This document shows, one piece after another, positions 1 through 9,000 of a DNA stretch of 64,000 bases. The notes under the pieces were generated by a model. It made no database searches. It was given only the letters and a program-made list of their open reading frames with translations, and was not told where the DNA came from. The DNA is from CAZHCG01 sp046484285 (GTDB lineage: Bacteria; Myxococcota_A; Polyangia; JAAYKL01): the NCBI GenBank assembly GCA_046484285.1, contig JAWOBP010000209.1:1-64000 (forward strand). The letters run 5' to 3'. A program made the position numbers and the translations under genes. The first letter of the stretch is position 1. Each line of letters starts with the position of its first letter.

Positions 1-691
1 CAATGTAAGGCAGGCTGTTGCGGTTGGGGTAGACATCCAGTTTTCCCATGTCCGGAACTTCTACCGGTATGGGGTCCTTGAACAGATCCTTACCCGGCAC
101 ATACACTTCTTTTCCCTTATTCAGGTAGCGTCCGTCGTTGTTGCTGGCCAATAGCACCCCTTTCGGGCTCCACGAAAACTTATAACGGAAAGGATTGTCG
201 GCGGCTTCGGGGGCAGGCAGCGCTCCACAGAAGCTGTAAAATTTCTTTACCTCACCGCCTTTTTCGTGCACATGATCGATGATCCGCTTGGCCGACATGT
301 GATCCATCCCGGGGTCTGCCCCGAGTTCGCTGAGGATAATGATCCCGGCTTTCCGTGCATCCTCATCCAGTGCCTGCATGTCCGGCTTGACATAGGAGGT
401 CGTCACCATGTTTTTCTTGTGTTTGATGCAATGCCCGGCTATTTCCACATGGAAAGCATAGGGCAGCAGGCTGACCGTCAGGTCGTGCGAGGCCACCAGG
501 TTGTCCAGTGTCTCTTTCTGGTTCATGGTCCATTCCACCGCTTTCCCGTTAGGGCGACCGGCGATCATGATCCGCGCCCTGTCGATGGTTTCGGGCGCAG
601 TGGCCACTGTCAGTTCAAATTCTTTGTCCAGCAAATAATTTACAATGGGATTTGCGACCAGGCCGGCGCCAAGTATCAGTACCTTCTTCAT
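1..691 (-). CDS. Saccharopine dehydrogenase (partial, runs off left edge)
   Basis: The reading frame opens with ATG at 691 and stays open to the window edge, so about 230 N-terminal residues are seen. It begins MKKVLILGAGLVANPIVNYL, a Rossmann nucleotide-binding turn, and later shows ELGADPGMDHM and SFCGALPAPEAADNPFRYKFSW, typical of the saccharopine dehydrogenase family that splits saccharopine to glutamate and aminoadipate semialdehyde with NAD. It starts 11 bases after the lysine-ketoglutarate reductase gene on the same strand, so the two probably form one operon for lysine breakdown. In animals and plants the two activities are fused; here they are separate. Base composition is mid-GC, unlike everything beyond 4.1 kb. 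The C-terminus is not in the window. Confidence 0.9.
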   Translation of the reverse strand, partial: MKKVLILGAGLVANPIVNYLLDKEFELTVATAPETIDRARIMIAGRPNGKAVEWTMNQKETLDNLVASHDLTVSLLPYAFHVEIAGHCIKHKKNMVTTSYVKPDMQALDEDARKAGIIILSELGADPGMDHMSAKRIIDHVHEKGGEVKKFYSFCGALPAPEAADNPFRYKFSWSPKGVLLASNNDGRYLNKGKEVYVPGKDLFKDPIPVEVPDMGKLDVYPNRNSLPYI

Positions 692-702
692 AAATCAAAT
701 AG

Positions 703-2010
703 TTACAAATATTCCTGAATATATTTATAGTCCGGAGTGAGTTCACCACGCAGAAGGATCAGGGCTTTCTTTACCGGCTTTGGCAGCCGGATCTCATCGA
801 AAGGAACAGAAAAGTCTGCTGCGGCGATGGGTTTGACAAAGGGGAACAGTGCATCCGCAAATGCCATGGAGGAATCCCGGGGCAATTCGCTGGGGAGGAT
901 GTCGACAGCCATGACAAGGACCCCGTCTCCTTTGAATCCCATTGAAGGCTGGCCGGTTTCCGGGTTGTATACAAAGACCGGGTCTTCAATGGAGGTGCCC
1001 TGATGGGTACATTCCACGGAGCCATTCGGGTCACAGGTGACATCTCCGATCACAGTCAGTTTCGGCCGGGGCCCATCGAACAACTGCTTCAGGTATTTTT
1101 TGGTGACAATGCGCGGATACCTGTTGTCCCAGTACATGCAATTCATCAGCACAGTCAGGTGCGGGATATACTGCTCAAAGGCGTTCTCATATTTTTCCGG
1201 ATGGTCATAATAATCCTGCAGGATAAAGGTCTTTCCGTCTTTTCGCCTGGAAATATCCTCCTCTTTGAAAACCACTTTATAAATGAGGTTGTTCGGGAGC
1301 TCCCGGCCATTTTCCAGTTCCAGCAGCTGTTGGGGGGTAATCTCCCTGCATGGCAGCAGATCGGCAATTTCCTGGGCCCCCTTTGATACATTTCCGTAGC
1401 CGGTCAGGCCGATCGTGAGGGGCGTAAGTTCTTCAGGCAGGCCTTCTTTCTCAATCCTTTTGCCGGCAGCTGACACAGCCTCTTTGGCTTCTTCCAGTGA
1501 GTGATACCGGCATGATTGTTTGATGTCCATGAAAGGATTGTTGTCATAGCCGTATTCCTTCAGCCGCTCACCCAGGCTCCACAGGGAGTTGATCATGCCC
1601 GCGAGGCCGGCATATTTTCCGAAAAAGATCAGTCGCTTTCCATGATCATCAGAAATGCATTCATAATCGATGAGGCTGCATCCTTTTTTCATCATTTTTT
1701 TCAGCATGGGCATATTGTAGGGCTGTCCTTTGATCACATGGCTGAAAAACACATAGGTTTTCCCTTCCTCAAACGCTTCCTCAGGGATTTCCTTGACCCC
1801 GAAGATCACCTCACAATTGCCCAGGTCATCCTGAACTTTGGCACCTGCCGCCAGGTATTCCTGATCCGGGAAAACCCTTTTCGGGGAGGATTGTGCCACG
1901 ATATGCATTCCCTCTGCCTCAATCAGCTTACGGCAATGGGAAGGGGTGACGGGAGTACGCCTTTCCATGGCGTATTTGTCCTCATGCCTGATACCTGTGG
2001 TTGCATACAT
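703..2010 (-). CDS. Lysine-ketoglutarate reductase (saccharopine-forming, alanine dehydrogenase/PNT-like fold)
   Basis: A 435-residue protein. The N-terminal part (ERRTPVTPSHCRKLIEAEG, VFPDQEYLAAGAKV, FFSHVIKGQPYNMPML, SLIDYECI) is the alanine dehydrogenase/transhydrogenase-like domain of lysine-ketoglutarate reductase. The second half carries a nucleotide-binding GLTGYGNVSKGAQEI segment near residue 205, followed by YWDNRYPRIVTKKYL and VIGDVTCDPNGSVECT. The enzyme condenses lysine and 2-oxoglutarate to saccharopine with NADPH; the next gene cleaves it. The first residues MYATTGIRHEDKYAMERRTP include a family-typical 'GIRxEDKxxxERR' start, which supports ATG at 2010. Split reductase and dehydrogenase genes of this kind are known in Bacteroidota. 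The catalytic direction and physiological role are inferred from the family. Confidence 0.88.
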   Translation of the reverse strand: MYATTGIRHEDKYAMERRTPVTPSHCRKLIEAEGMHIVAQSSPKRVFPDQEYLAAGAKVQDDLGNCEVIFGVKEIPEEAFEEGKTYVFFSHVIKGQPYNMPMLKKMMKKGCSLIDYECISDDHGKRLIFFGKYAGLAGMINSLWSLGERLKEYGYDNNPFMDIKQSCRYHSLEEAKEAVSAAGKRIEKEGLPEELTPLTIGLTGYGNVSKGAQEIADLLPCREITPQQLLELENGRELPNNLIYKVVFKEEDISRRKDGKTFILQDYYDHPEKYENAFEQYIPHLTVLMNCMYWDNRYPRIVTKKYLKQLFDGPRPKLTVIGDVTCDPNGSVECTHQGTSIEDPVFVYNPETGQPSMGFKGDGVLVMAVDILPSELPRDSSMAFADALFPFVKPIAAADFSVPFDEIRLPKPVKKALILLRGELTPDYKYIQEYL

Positions 2011-2113
2011 ATCTATCGTATATTTTTTGCTTTAAATATCCAAAATTGTCAGAGTGGGCAAACATAACAAAAAAAGTACGCATTGCCCAGAGAAACTTTG
2101 CAAACAAAATCGC

Positions 2114-2152
2114 GGGCAACAAAAAACCCGTCCAGGGGCAACAAAAAACCCG
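2114..2152. repeat. Tandem 17-bp direct repeat
   Basis: The 17-mer gggcaacaaaaaacccg occurs at 2114-2130 and again at 2136-2152, separated by five bases. The second copy merges into the left arm of the purC terminator, so the repeat may be a partial duplication of the terminator's T-tract side. No function is proposed. Confidence 0.7.
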
Positions 2153-2177
2153 CCCCGTACAGATGCATGGGGCGGGT
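2143..2177 (-). terminator. Intrinsic terminator downstream of purC
   Basis: The arms CCCGCCCC (2149-2156) and GGGGCGGG (2169-2176) form a perfect 8-bp GC-only stem, extended by an A-T pair, around a 12-base loop. On the minus strand the stem is followed by a run of six T (2148-2143). It lies 26 bases beyond the purC stop and separates the phoH-purC unit from the lysine genes. Confidence 0.88.
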
Positions 2178-2202
2178 AATCAGTAAGAGGCAATCAGCCC
2201 TC

Positions 2203-3144
2203 TCAGGCTTTCAGAAAGTTCATGCAGTTTTCTTCAATGCGCTTGTGTACATCTTCGGCGGGGGTTTTAATGAATTTTTCGCCGGTGATCTTTTCAAACA
2301 GTTCAATGTACCGTTCCGAAACCTGGTTGATGAACTCCTCAGGCATCTCAGGAAGCTGCTGACCTTCTTCGCCGTTGAATCCTTTTTCCATCAGCCATTC
2401 CCTGACAAATTCCTTTGAGAGCTGCTTCTGGGGCTGATCGGCGTCCAGTCTTTCCTGGTACTTGTCTCCATAGAAATAGCGGGATGAGTCTGGTGTATGG
2501 ATCTCATCAATCAGGTAGATTTTCCCGTTGGCTTTGCCGAATTCGTATTTGGTATCCACGAGGAGCAGCCCTTTCTCCGCTGCCATCTCACTGCCTCTCT
2601 TGAAAAGCTCCCTGGTGTAGTGCTCCAGTTGCTCATACTCTTCTTTACTTACCAGCCCCTGTTCCAGAATCTCCTCTTTGGAAATGTCCTCGTCGTGGCC
2701 TACCAGGGCCTTGGTGGTGGGCGTGATGATGGGCTCAGGGAAACGCTGATGTTCCTTCATCCCGTCAGGAAGGGAAACACCGCAAAGACTGCGCTTGCCT
2801 TTTTTATACTCCCGCCAGGCGTGACCGGTCAGGTATCCGCGGATCACCATTTCAACCATGTAGGGTTCGCAGTAGATGCCTGCGGTCACCATGGGATCGG
2901 GGGTGGCTGTTTTCCAGTTCGGTACGATGTCGGCCGTGGCATCCAGGAATTTGGCGGCAATCTGGTTCAGTACCTGCCCTTTGTAAGGAATTCCTTTCGG
3001 CAGTACCACATCAAAGGCAGAGATGCGGTCCGTGACCACCATCAGCATTGTTTCATTGTTGATGGTGTATACATCCCTGACCTTGCCTTCATAAAAGCTG
3101 GTTTGTTTCGGGAAATCAAAGTTTGTTTTTGTTACAGCGTTCAT
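2203..3144 (-). CDS. purC: SAICAR synthetase (Bacteroidota-type copy)
   Basis: 313 residues. Family features include the N-terminal FYEGKVRDVYTI, VVTDRISAFDVVLPKGIPYK, the GYLTGHAWREY segment, VDTKYEFGKANGKIYLIDEI and TPDSSRYFYGDKY. The enzyme joins CAIR and aspartate with ATP in purine synthesis. It follows phoH by 32 bases on the same strand and is closed by a strong terminator, so the two are probably cotranscribed. A second, only distantly similar purC lies at 18,302 in the GC-rich part of the window; two purC copies of different lineage support the idea that this end belongs to another genome. Cytoplasmic, housekeeping. Confidence 0.95.
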   Translation of the reverse strand: MNAVTKTNFDFPKQTSFYEGKVRDVYTINNETMLMVVTDRISAFDVVLPKGIPYKGQVLNQIAAKFLDATADIVPNWKTATPDPMVTAGIYCEPYMVEMVIRGYLTGHAWREYKKGKRSLCGVSLPDGMKEHQRFPEPIITPTTKALVGHDEDISKEEILEQGLVSKEEYEQLEHYTRELFKRGSEMAAEKGLLLVDTKYEFGKANGKIYLIDEIHTPDSSRYFYGDKYQERLDADQPQKQLSKEFVREWLMEKGFNGEEGQQLPEMPEEFINQVSERYIELFEKITGEKFIKTPAEDVHKRIEENCMNFLKA

Positions 3145-3176
3145 GTTAAATGGAATTTAGCTATTGAGGTTAATAA

Positions 3177-4095
3177 TTATTTACCTGTTTCGGCCTCCCC
3201 GTCTTTTTTATTCAGTTTCCCTGCTTCCTCGTAGGCTTCAATAATGCGGCTGACGAGCTCATGGCGAATGACATCCCGTTCATTGAGAAATACAAAATCG
3301 ATCCCCCTGATGCGGTTCAGTACCTTAATGGCTGCCAGCAATCCCGATACCTGGTTGCGGGGCAGGTCTATCTGGGTAATGTCTCCCGTTACAATGAATC
3401 GGGCGGATTTACCCATGCGGGTCAGGAACATTTTCAGCTGGTTTTCCGTGGCATTCTGAGCCTCGTCCAGGATGGCAAAGGCATTGTCAAGGGTTCTGCC
3501 CCGCATAAAGGCCAGGGGCGCTATTTCAATGGTTCCGTCTTCCAGGTAAGCGGCCAGCCTTGCCGGCGGGATCATATCCCGCAATGCATCATATAACGGA
3601 CGCAGGTAAGGGTCCAGCTTGTCTTTCAGGTCTCCCGGTAAAAAACCAAGGTTTTCTCCGGCCTCCACGGCAGGGCGGGTGAGGATGATCCTTTTCACCT
3701 CCTTGTTTTTGAGCGCCTTTACGGCCAGGGCAACTGCGGTGTAGGTTTTCCCGGTACCAGCCGGGCCGATGGCGAAAAGCATATCGTGCTTCTTAAAACT
3801 GCTCACCATCCTTTGCTGATTGGGAGAGCGGGCTTTGATGGCAATGCCGTTTTTGCCATATAACAACAATTCTCCGTCGCCGCTGGAAGCTGCATCAGCG
3901 ATGCCTGCGTCATGGGCCATGATCTCCAGGATATTTTCCTCGGTGAGCTTTCCGTACTTCTCAAAATGAGCCAGCATCAGCCGGAGCTTGCCCTCAAAAA
4001 AAGCGGTTTCCTCCTGGTCGCCGATCACAATCAGCTCATCCCCCCCCGAAACCAGCTTTAGCTTTGTAAAAATGTTTTTGCGCAATCTGAGCTTC
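3177..4095 (-). CDS. phoH: PhoH-family ATPase, 5' end lost at the sequence join
   Basis: From FTKLKLVSGGDELIVIGDQ onward this is a standard PhoH-like protein: Walker A GPAGTGKTYTAVA, RPAVEAGENLGFLPGDL, FMRGRTLDNAFAILDEAQNA with the Walker B aspartate, and a C-terminal QVSGLLAAIKVLNRIRGIDF. About 300 residues are family-like. The open frame continues to 4373, but everything upstream of roughly 4,095 translates as Arg/Ser/Pro-rich nonsense over DNA of different composition, so the real start is missing. PhoH proteins are predicted RNA-binding ATPases linked to RNA processing. phoH followed by purC is an arrangement I associate with Bacteroidota. The end given here is the last position I would still assign to PhoH. 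Confidence 0.85.
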
Positions 4096-4150
4096 TCCGC
4101 GATCGAGCGCTGCCCACCGGACCCCCGGCCCGAAACGTTTTTTCCACAGC
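4085..4150. other. Probable chimeric join between two genomes
   Basis: Left of this interval GC is about one half with Bacteroidota-style genes; right of it GC rises to roughly two thirds with myxobacteria-like genes. The PhoH frame loses family similarity here, and the sigma-54 activator on the other strand only gains plausible sequence to the right. No insertion sequence, integrase, tRNA or flanking repeat is visible at the boundary. The exact base cannot be fixed by eye. Confidence 0.75.
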
Positions 4151-4233
4151 GCGGAGTGCTCGGCTCCGTTCGCCTTGTTGAAAAAAGCGAGCCAATGGCC
4201 GAACCTCTAGTTGTCGGCGCATGCGCGCGGCCG

Positions 4234-6099
4234 ATGCCGACGATCCGACTCTTTCGAAGGAGCGGCGAATTGCGGGACGAAGACCGTGACGAATCCGGCG
4301 CCGAGCGTGGCAAGCGCTCCGGTGATCGATCCGCGGCGGAGCTTTTCGTGCTCGGCCGCCGTTCGTCCCGCACCGTGCCGTTTCCACCCGAAGGCGCGCT
4401 GTACGCCGGCCTGGACGACGACGATCTCCTCTTGATCTCGCCCCAGCGGCCCGAGCGTACGCTGGCCTCCTTCGTCCTGCGCGAGGACGGAGTCCGCTTC
4501 GAGCCCTGCCGCTCTCCGGCCGCAAGCGGGGCCGTCGCGGATCTCGAGCCGAGGCTGCTGCGCTCCGGAGACTCCGCCGAGCTGGCCGGTGCGCACGTCG
4601 TGGCGCGCGGCAGCTTCGCCCGCGGCGGTCGTCGGGAAGTGTTGGACGCTGCGGCGCTGCGCAGCCGGCTCTCCGAAGAGGTGGAACGATCGCTGCGCTA
4701 CCGCCGCCCGCTGGCTCTGCTGCTGCTCGCCCCTTTGCAGCGCTTTTCGCGCGCGGCGAGGGAGATCGTCGCGGGAGTCGTGCGCGCCGTCGACGTGATC
4801 GGCGAGACCGACGCCGGCGAGCTGGTGGTGCTGTTTCCGGAGACCGGCGGCGAGGCGGTCGAGATTCCGGCGCGCCGGCTGCTGGCCGCCCTGGAGAAGG
4901 CCGCCGCCGCCGCCGGTGCCGGGATCGCGCTCTGCCCGGCCGACGCGATCGAAGCCGACGATCTGCTGGGCGGCGCCCGCCGCGCCGCGCATCTCGCGGG
5001 ACGGGGCGACTTGCGGTGGTTCTCCGCCGCGATCGAACGGATCGAAATCGGCGAAGATCGCCTGATCTGCGCGGATCCGACCATGAAGCGCACTTTGGAA
5101 TTGGTTCGCGATCTGGCGGCCTCCGACATCCCGGTGATGATCACCGGAGACACCGGAGTGGGCAAGGAGCTGGTGGCCTCAGCCCTGCACGAGTGGTCGC
5201 CCCGATCCTCCCGCACAATGACCGCGGTCAACTGCGCCGCCGTGGCCGAATCCCTGCTGGAAAGCGAGCTGTTCGGTCACGAGAAGGGGGCCTTCACCGG
5301 CGCCGACGCGACCAGGCCCGGGCTGTTCGAGGCCTGCGCGGGGGGCACGCTCTTGTTGGACGAGATCTGCGAGTCCTCGTTGCGGGTCCAGGCCGGACTG
5401 TTGCGCACGCTGGAGACCAAGCGCGTGCGGCGCGTCGGCGGCGTGAAAGAAAAGAAAGTCGACGTTCGCGTCCTGGCGGCCACGAACCGCGATATCGAGG
5501 CCGAGGTCGAGGCCGGTCGCTTCAGGCGCGACCTGTACTACCGGCTCTGCGCGGCGCGCGTCACGGTGCCCCCGCTGGCGCGGCGGCCGCTGGACGTTCC
5601 GCCCCTGCTGCGCCATTTCTTGACCAGCGAGGGCTCCGAAAGACCGATCTTGATCAGCGACGGCGCCATGCAACGCCTGCTGCTCCACGACTGGCCCGGC
5701 AACGCGCGCGAGCTGAAGAACCTCGCCGGGCTGCTGCTGGCCACCACCGGAGGGACGCGCCGCATCGAAGCGGAAGATCTGCCCCGCGATATCGGAGCGC
5801 GGGCGGCCCCGTGGTTGAGGCGCGAATCCGCGCGGACGGACCGCGGCCGGGACGCGGCGTCCGCTCCCGCGCCCGAACAGACGTCACCGGAGGGAGGCCC
5901 CCCACCGTTTCGCGATCTCGCCGAGGAGATCCGAGAGCTGGAGCGGTCCCGAATCGAGCAGGCGCTGCGGGCTACCGGCGGCACGCGGAACCGCGCGGCG
6001 GAGCTGATCGGCATGCCGCTGAGGACGTTCGTCTCCAAGCTCAAGCAATACGGCCTGTCGCACATCCAGAGCGGGCGACACAGGCGGACGAGGGGCTGA
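4234..6099 (+). CDS. Sigma-54-dependent transcriptional activator with FHA-like and degenerate GGDEF-like N-terminus
   Basis: The central AAA+ domain has Walker A GDTGVGKELV (near 5150), the sigma-54 contact loop GAFTGAD (5287-5307), Walker B GGTLLLDEI (5341-5366) and AATNRD. A C-terminal Fis-type helix-turn-helix (QALRATGGTRNRAAELIGMP) follows. The N-terminal 130 residues resemble a worn FHA domain; LRSRLSEEVERSLRYRRPLA through AHLAGRG looks like an inactive nucleotide-cyclase fold. The frame is open back to 3988, but that part crosses the join. ATG 4234 is a compromise: ATG 4195 is possible, and another frame at 4221 reads MRAADADDPTLSKERRIAG, a start typical of FHA activators, which would need a frameshift near 4260-4280. 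It abuts the kinase gene, so kinase and activator probably work together. Confidence 0.85.
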   Translation: MPTIRLFRRSGELRDEDRDESGAERGKRSGDRSAAELFVLGRRSSRTVPFPPEGALYAGLDDDDLLLISPQRPERTLASFVLREDGVRFEPCRSPAASGAVADLEPRLLRSGDSAELAGAHVVARGSFARGGRREVLDAAALRSRLSEEVERSLRYRRPLALLLLAPLQRFSRAAREIVAGVVRAVDVIGETDAGELVVLFPETGGEAVEIPARRLLAALEKAAAAAGAGIALCPADAIEADDLLGGARRAAHLAGRGDLRWFSAAIERIEIGEDRLICADPTMKRTLELVRDLAASDIPVMITGDTGVGKELVASALHEWSPRSSRTMTAVNCAAVAESLLESELFGHEKGAFTGADATRPGLFEACAGGTLLLDEICESSLRVQAGLLRTLETKRVRRVGGVKEKKVDVRVLAATNRDIEAEVEAGRFRRDLYYRLCAARVTVPPLARRPLDVPPLLRHFLTSEGSERPILISDGAMQRLLLHDWPGNARELKNLAGLLLATTGGTRRIEAEDLPRDIGARAAPWLRRESARTDRGRDAASAPAPEQTSPEGGPPPFRDLAEEIRELERSRIEQALRATGGTRNRAAELIGMPLRTFVSKLKQYGLSHIQSGRHRRTRG

Positions 6100-9000
6100 G
6101 TGTCTCGCTGGAAACCCGGCACGGAGTTCGACGGATACCGGCTGGTGCGCTCGCTGGGGAAAGGCGCGATGGGCGAGGTGATGCTCGCCCACGACACGCT
6201 GCTGGACCGACCGGTGGCGGTCAAGCTCGTCACCACCGCTGAGACCGACCCGCGCTTTCGGGACAGGTTCGCCGTCGAAGCCCGCGCGATCGCCCGGCTG
6301 CAGCACCCAAACGTGGTCGCCGTGCACCGCATCGGCGAGCTGGAGGGCGTCCCCTACCTGGTCTCCGAGTACGTGGAGGGCGAACCGCTGGACTCCGTCG
6401 AGCTGCCCCTGGAGGAGCGGCGCGTGCTGCGGATCGCCGCCGGCCTGGCCGGCGCGCTGTCGATGGCCCATCGCCGCGGCGTGCTGCACCGGGACATCAA
6501 GCCGGCCAACGTGATCCTCGACGTCCACGGGGAGGCCAAGCTGCTCGACTTCGGAATCGCCAAGCTGCTGTCCGAGAGCCCGGCGCCGGAAACGGAACAG
6601 GGCCCGGGCGCGGCCGCGCCCCGCGAAACTGCCCACGCCGAGAGCACGGCGATCGTCTCGACGCACGAAGGCGCGTCGGCCTCGTCTCCGGATCTGACCC
6701 GCGCCGGAGCGACGCTCGGCACGCCGGCCTACATGGCTCCCGAAATCTGGCTGGGGCGCCCGGCTTCACCCCGCTCGGACGTCTACTCCTTCGGGGCGTT
6801 GCTGTTCGCGCTTGGCAGCGGGAGCCCCCCGCACGCCGGGCTTTCGATCGAGCAGCTGGCGCGGGTGGTGCCCCGGCGCCCTCCCCCCCCGGCGGCTGAC
6901 GCAGCCCCTGCGATCTCGCCCGAGCTGGGCGCCGTGATCGACCGCTGTCTGGATCTCGATCCCGCCGATCGCTTCTCCGACGGCGAGGAGCTGCGCGCCG
7001 CGATCTCCGAGCTGACCCTGCGCCGGCACGAAGGCGTGCTTCCGGGCGGAAACCCGTACCGCGGCCTCAACGCGTTCGACGCGGAGCACAGCGGCCTGTT
7101 CTTCGGTCGCGACTCGGAGATCCGGATGGTTCTCGACCGTCTGGCCAACGAGCCGATGGTGCTGGTCGTGGGCGACTCCGGGGTGGGCAAATCGTCGCTC
7201 GTCCGCGCCGGCGTCCTGCCCCGGATGGACGGCTGGGTGGAGCCTCCGCGCCGCTGGAAGACGGCGATCGCCGTTCCCGGCCGCCACCCGATCGCGGGGC
7301 TGGCCGCGCCGCTGGCCGCGTTGGCCGGCGAGCCGGAGCGCGAGGTAGAACGACTGCTGGAGGAGGAGCCGGCCGGCGTCGGCCGCTGGCTGCGGGCCAG
7401 GCTCGAAGACCGAAACGGGGCCGTGCTGCTGCTCGATCAGCTCGAGGAGCTGGTCACTCTGTCCGTCGCCGAGGAAGCGCACCTCGCCGCCGAGGCGCTT
7501 CACTGGCTCGCCGTCCCCGCACCGGGAATCCGCGTGCTCGGCACCGTTAGAGGCGATTTTCTGGGTAGGCTCGCCGAGCTGGGGCCGCTCGGCGACGACC
7601 TGGGACGCGCCCTCTACTTCCTCAGGCCGCTCAACGAGCAGCGGATGCGGGACGCGGTCGTGGGCCCGGCGCTGGCCAAGGGGACCTCCTTCGAGTCGCG
7701 GGAGCTGGTCGGAGAGCTGGTCTCGTCCGCGACGAGCTCTCGAGGCGGCCTGCCGCTCTTGCAGTTCGCGCTCGCCGAGCTGTGGGAGGTGCGCCGCCCC
7801 GGGGAGCGGACGATCTCCAAAATGGCCCTCGAGCGGATCGGCGGCGTCGAGGGCGCGCTGGCCGGGCACGCCGACGACGTGCTCTCCCGACTTTTTTCCC
7901 AAGAGCGCGAAGCCGCCCGCCGCCTGCTGCTGCGCCTGGTGGGACCGGACGGAACGCGCGTCAGGCTGAGCGACGCCGAGCTGGGCACGGACGAGAGCGC
8001 GAGCGCGCGCCGGGCTCTCGACTCGCTGGTCAGGGGCCGGCTGGTGGTGGCCCGCGAGTCCGAGGGGCTGCCGGCCTACGAGATAGCCCACGAGTCGCTG
8101 GTGAAGGGCTGGCCCACGCTGGCCGGGTGGCTGACCCGCGACGCCGAGTCGCGCCTGGCCCGCGATCGCCTCCGCCGCGCCGCCGCCGACTGGGAACGGC
8201 TCGGCCGGGGCCGGGAAGGGCTGTTCGGGGCCGCCCGGCTCCGCGAGGTGGAGCGCGTGGATCCAGCGACGCTCTCGAAAGCGGAGCGCGCCTTCCTCTC
8301 CCGTTCGCGGCGGGCGCGGCATCGCCGCCGTTGGGCCGCGATCGGAGCCGCGGCCGTGCTCTGCGCGCTGATCGCGGGCGTCTACCTGGGGATGGAGGCG
8401 GCCGCGCGAGCGGAGCGGCGCGAGGAGGTGCGCCTCGCGGTGGACGAGGCCGAGCGGCGCGTCGAGCTGGCGGAGAAGCTGGATCTGGAAGCGCGAGCCG
8501 CCCGCGAGCGCGCGCTGCGGCTGTTCGACGAACCCGAGCCGGACGCCGCCGAGCGCGATTGGAAAGAGTACAGAAAGCTCGAAGCGCGGGCTCGGGCGGC
8601 CTTCGCAGAGGCCTCGCGACGCCTGGAGACGGCCCTGCTACTCGCGCCCGAGCGCCGGCGGACGCGCGAGGAGCTGGCCGACGTGATCCTGGCGCGCGCG
8701 CTCGCCGCCGAACGCGGCGAGGACGAGCGGGCGGTGGAGGAGCTGCTGGGGCGGCTCGCGCTCTACGACGAGGACGGCGGCCGGATCGCCGCCTGGAACG
8801 CGCCGGGACGGCTGACGTTGACCGTGGAGCCGCAAGACGCCGAGATCGAAATCCAACGCTACGTTCGCCGATCCGAGGGACGCTGGAGCCTGGAGCCGGT
8901 CTCCGCTCGGATCCGACCCCGGGCCGGGACGGAGCTGCCGCCGGGATCCTACCTGGCCCGCCTGTCCGCCCCCGGGCGATCGAGCGTGCGGATGCCGTTC

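Noticed and set aside
3988..4233. Longer N-terminus for the sigma-54 activator
   Set aside because: It lies antisense to phoH, crosses the join and has no family-like sequence.
4096..4373. Upstream part of the PhoH open frame
   Set aside because: Arg/Ser/Pro-rich translation over GC-rich DNA that belongs to the other side; only open by chance.
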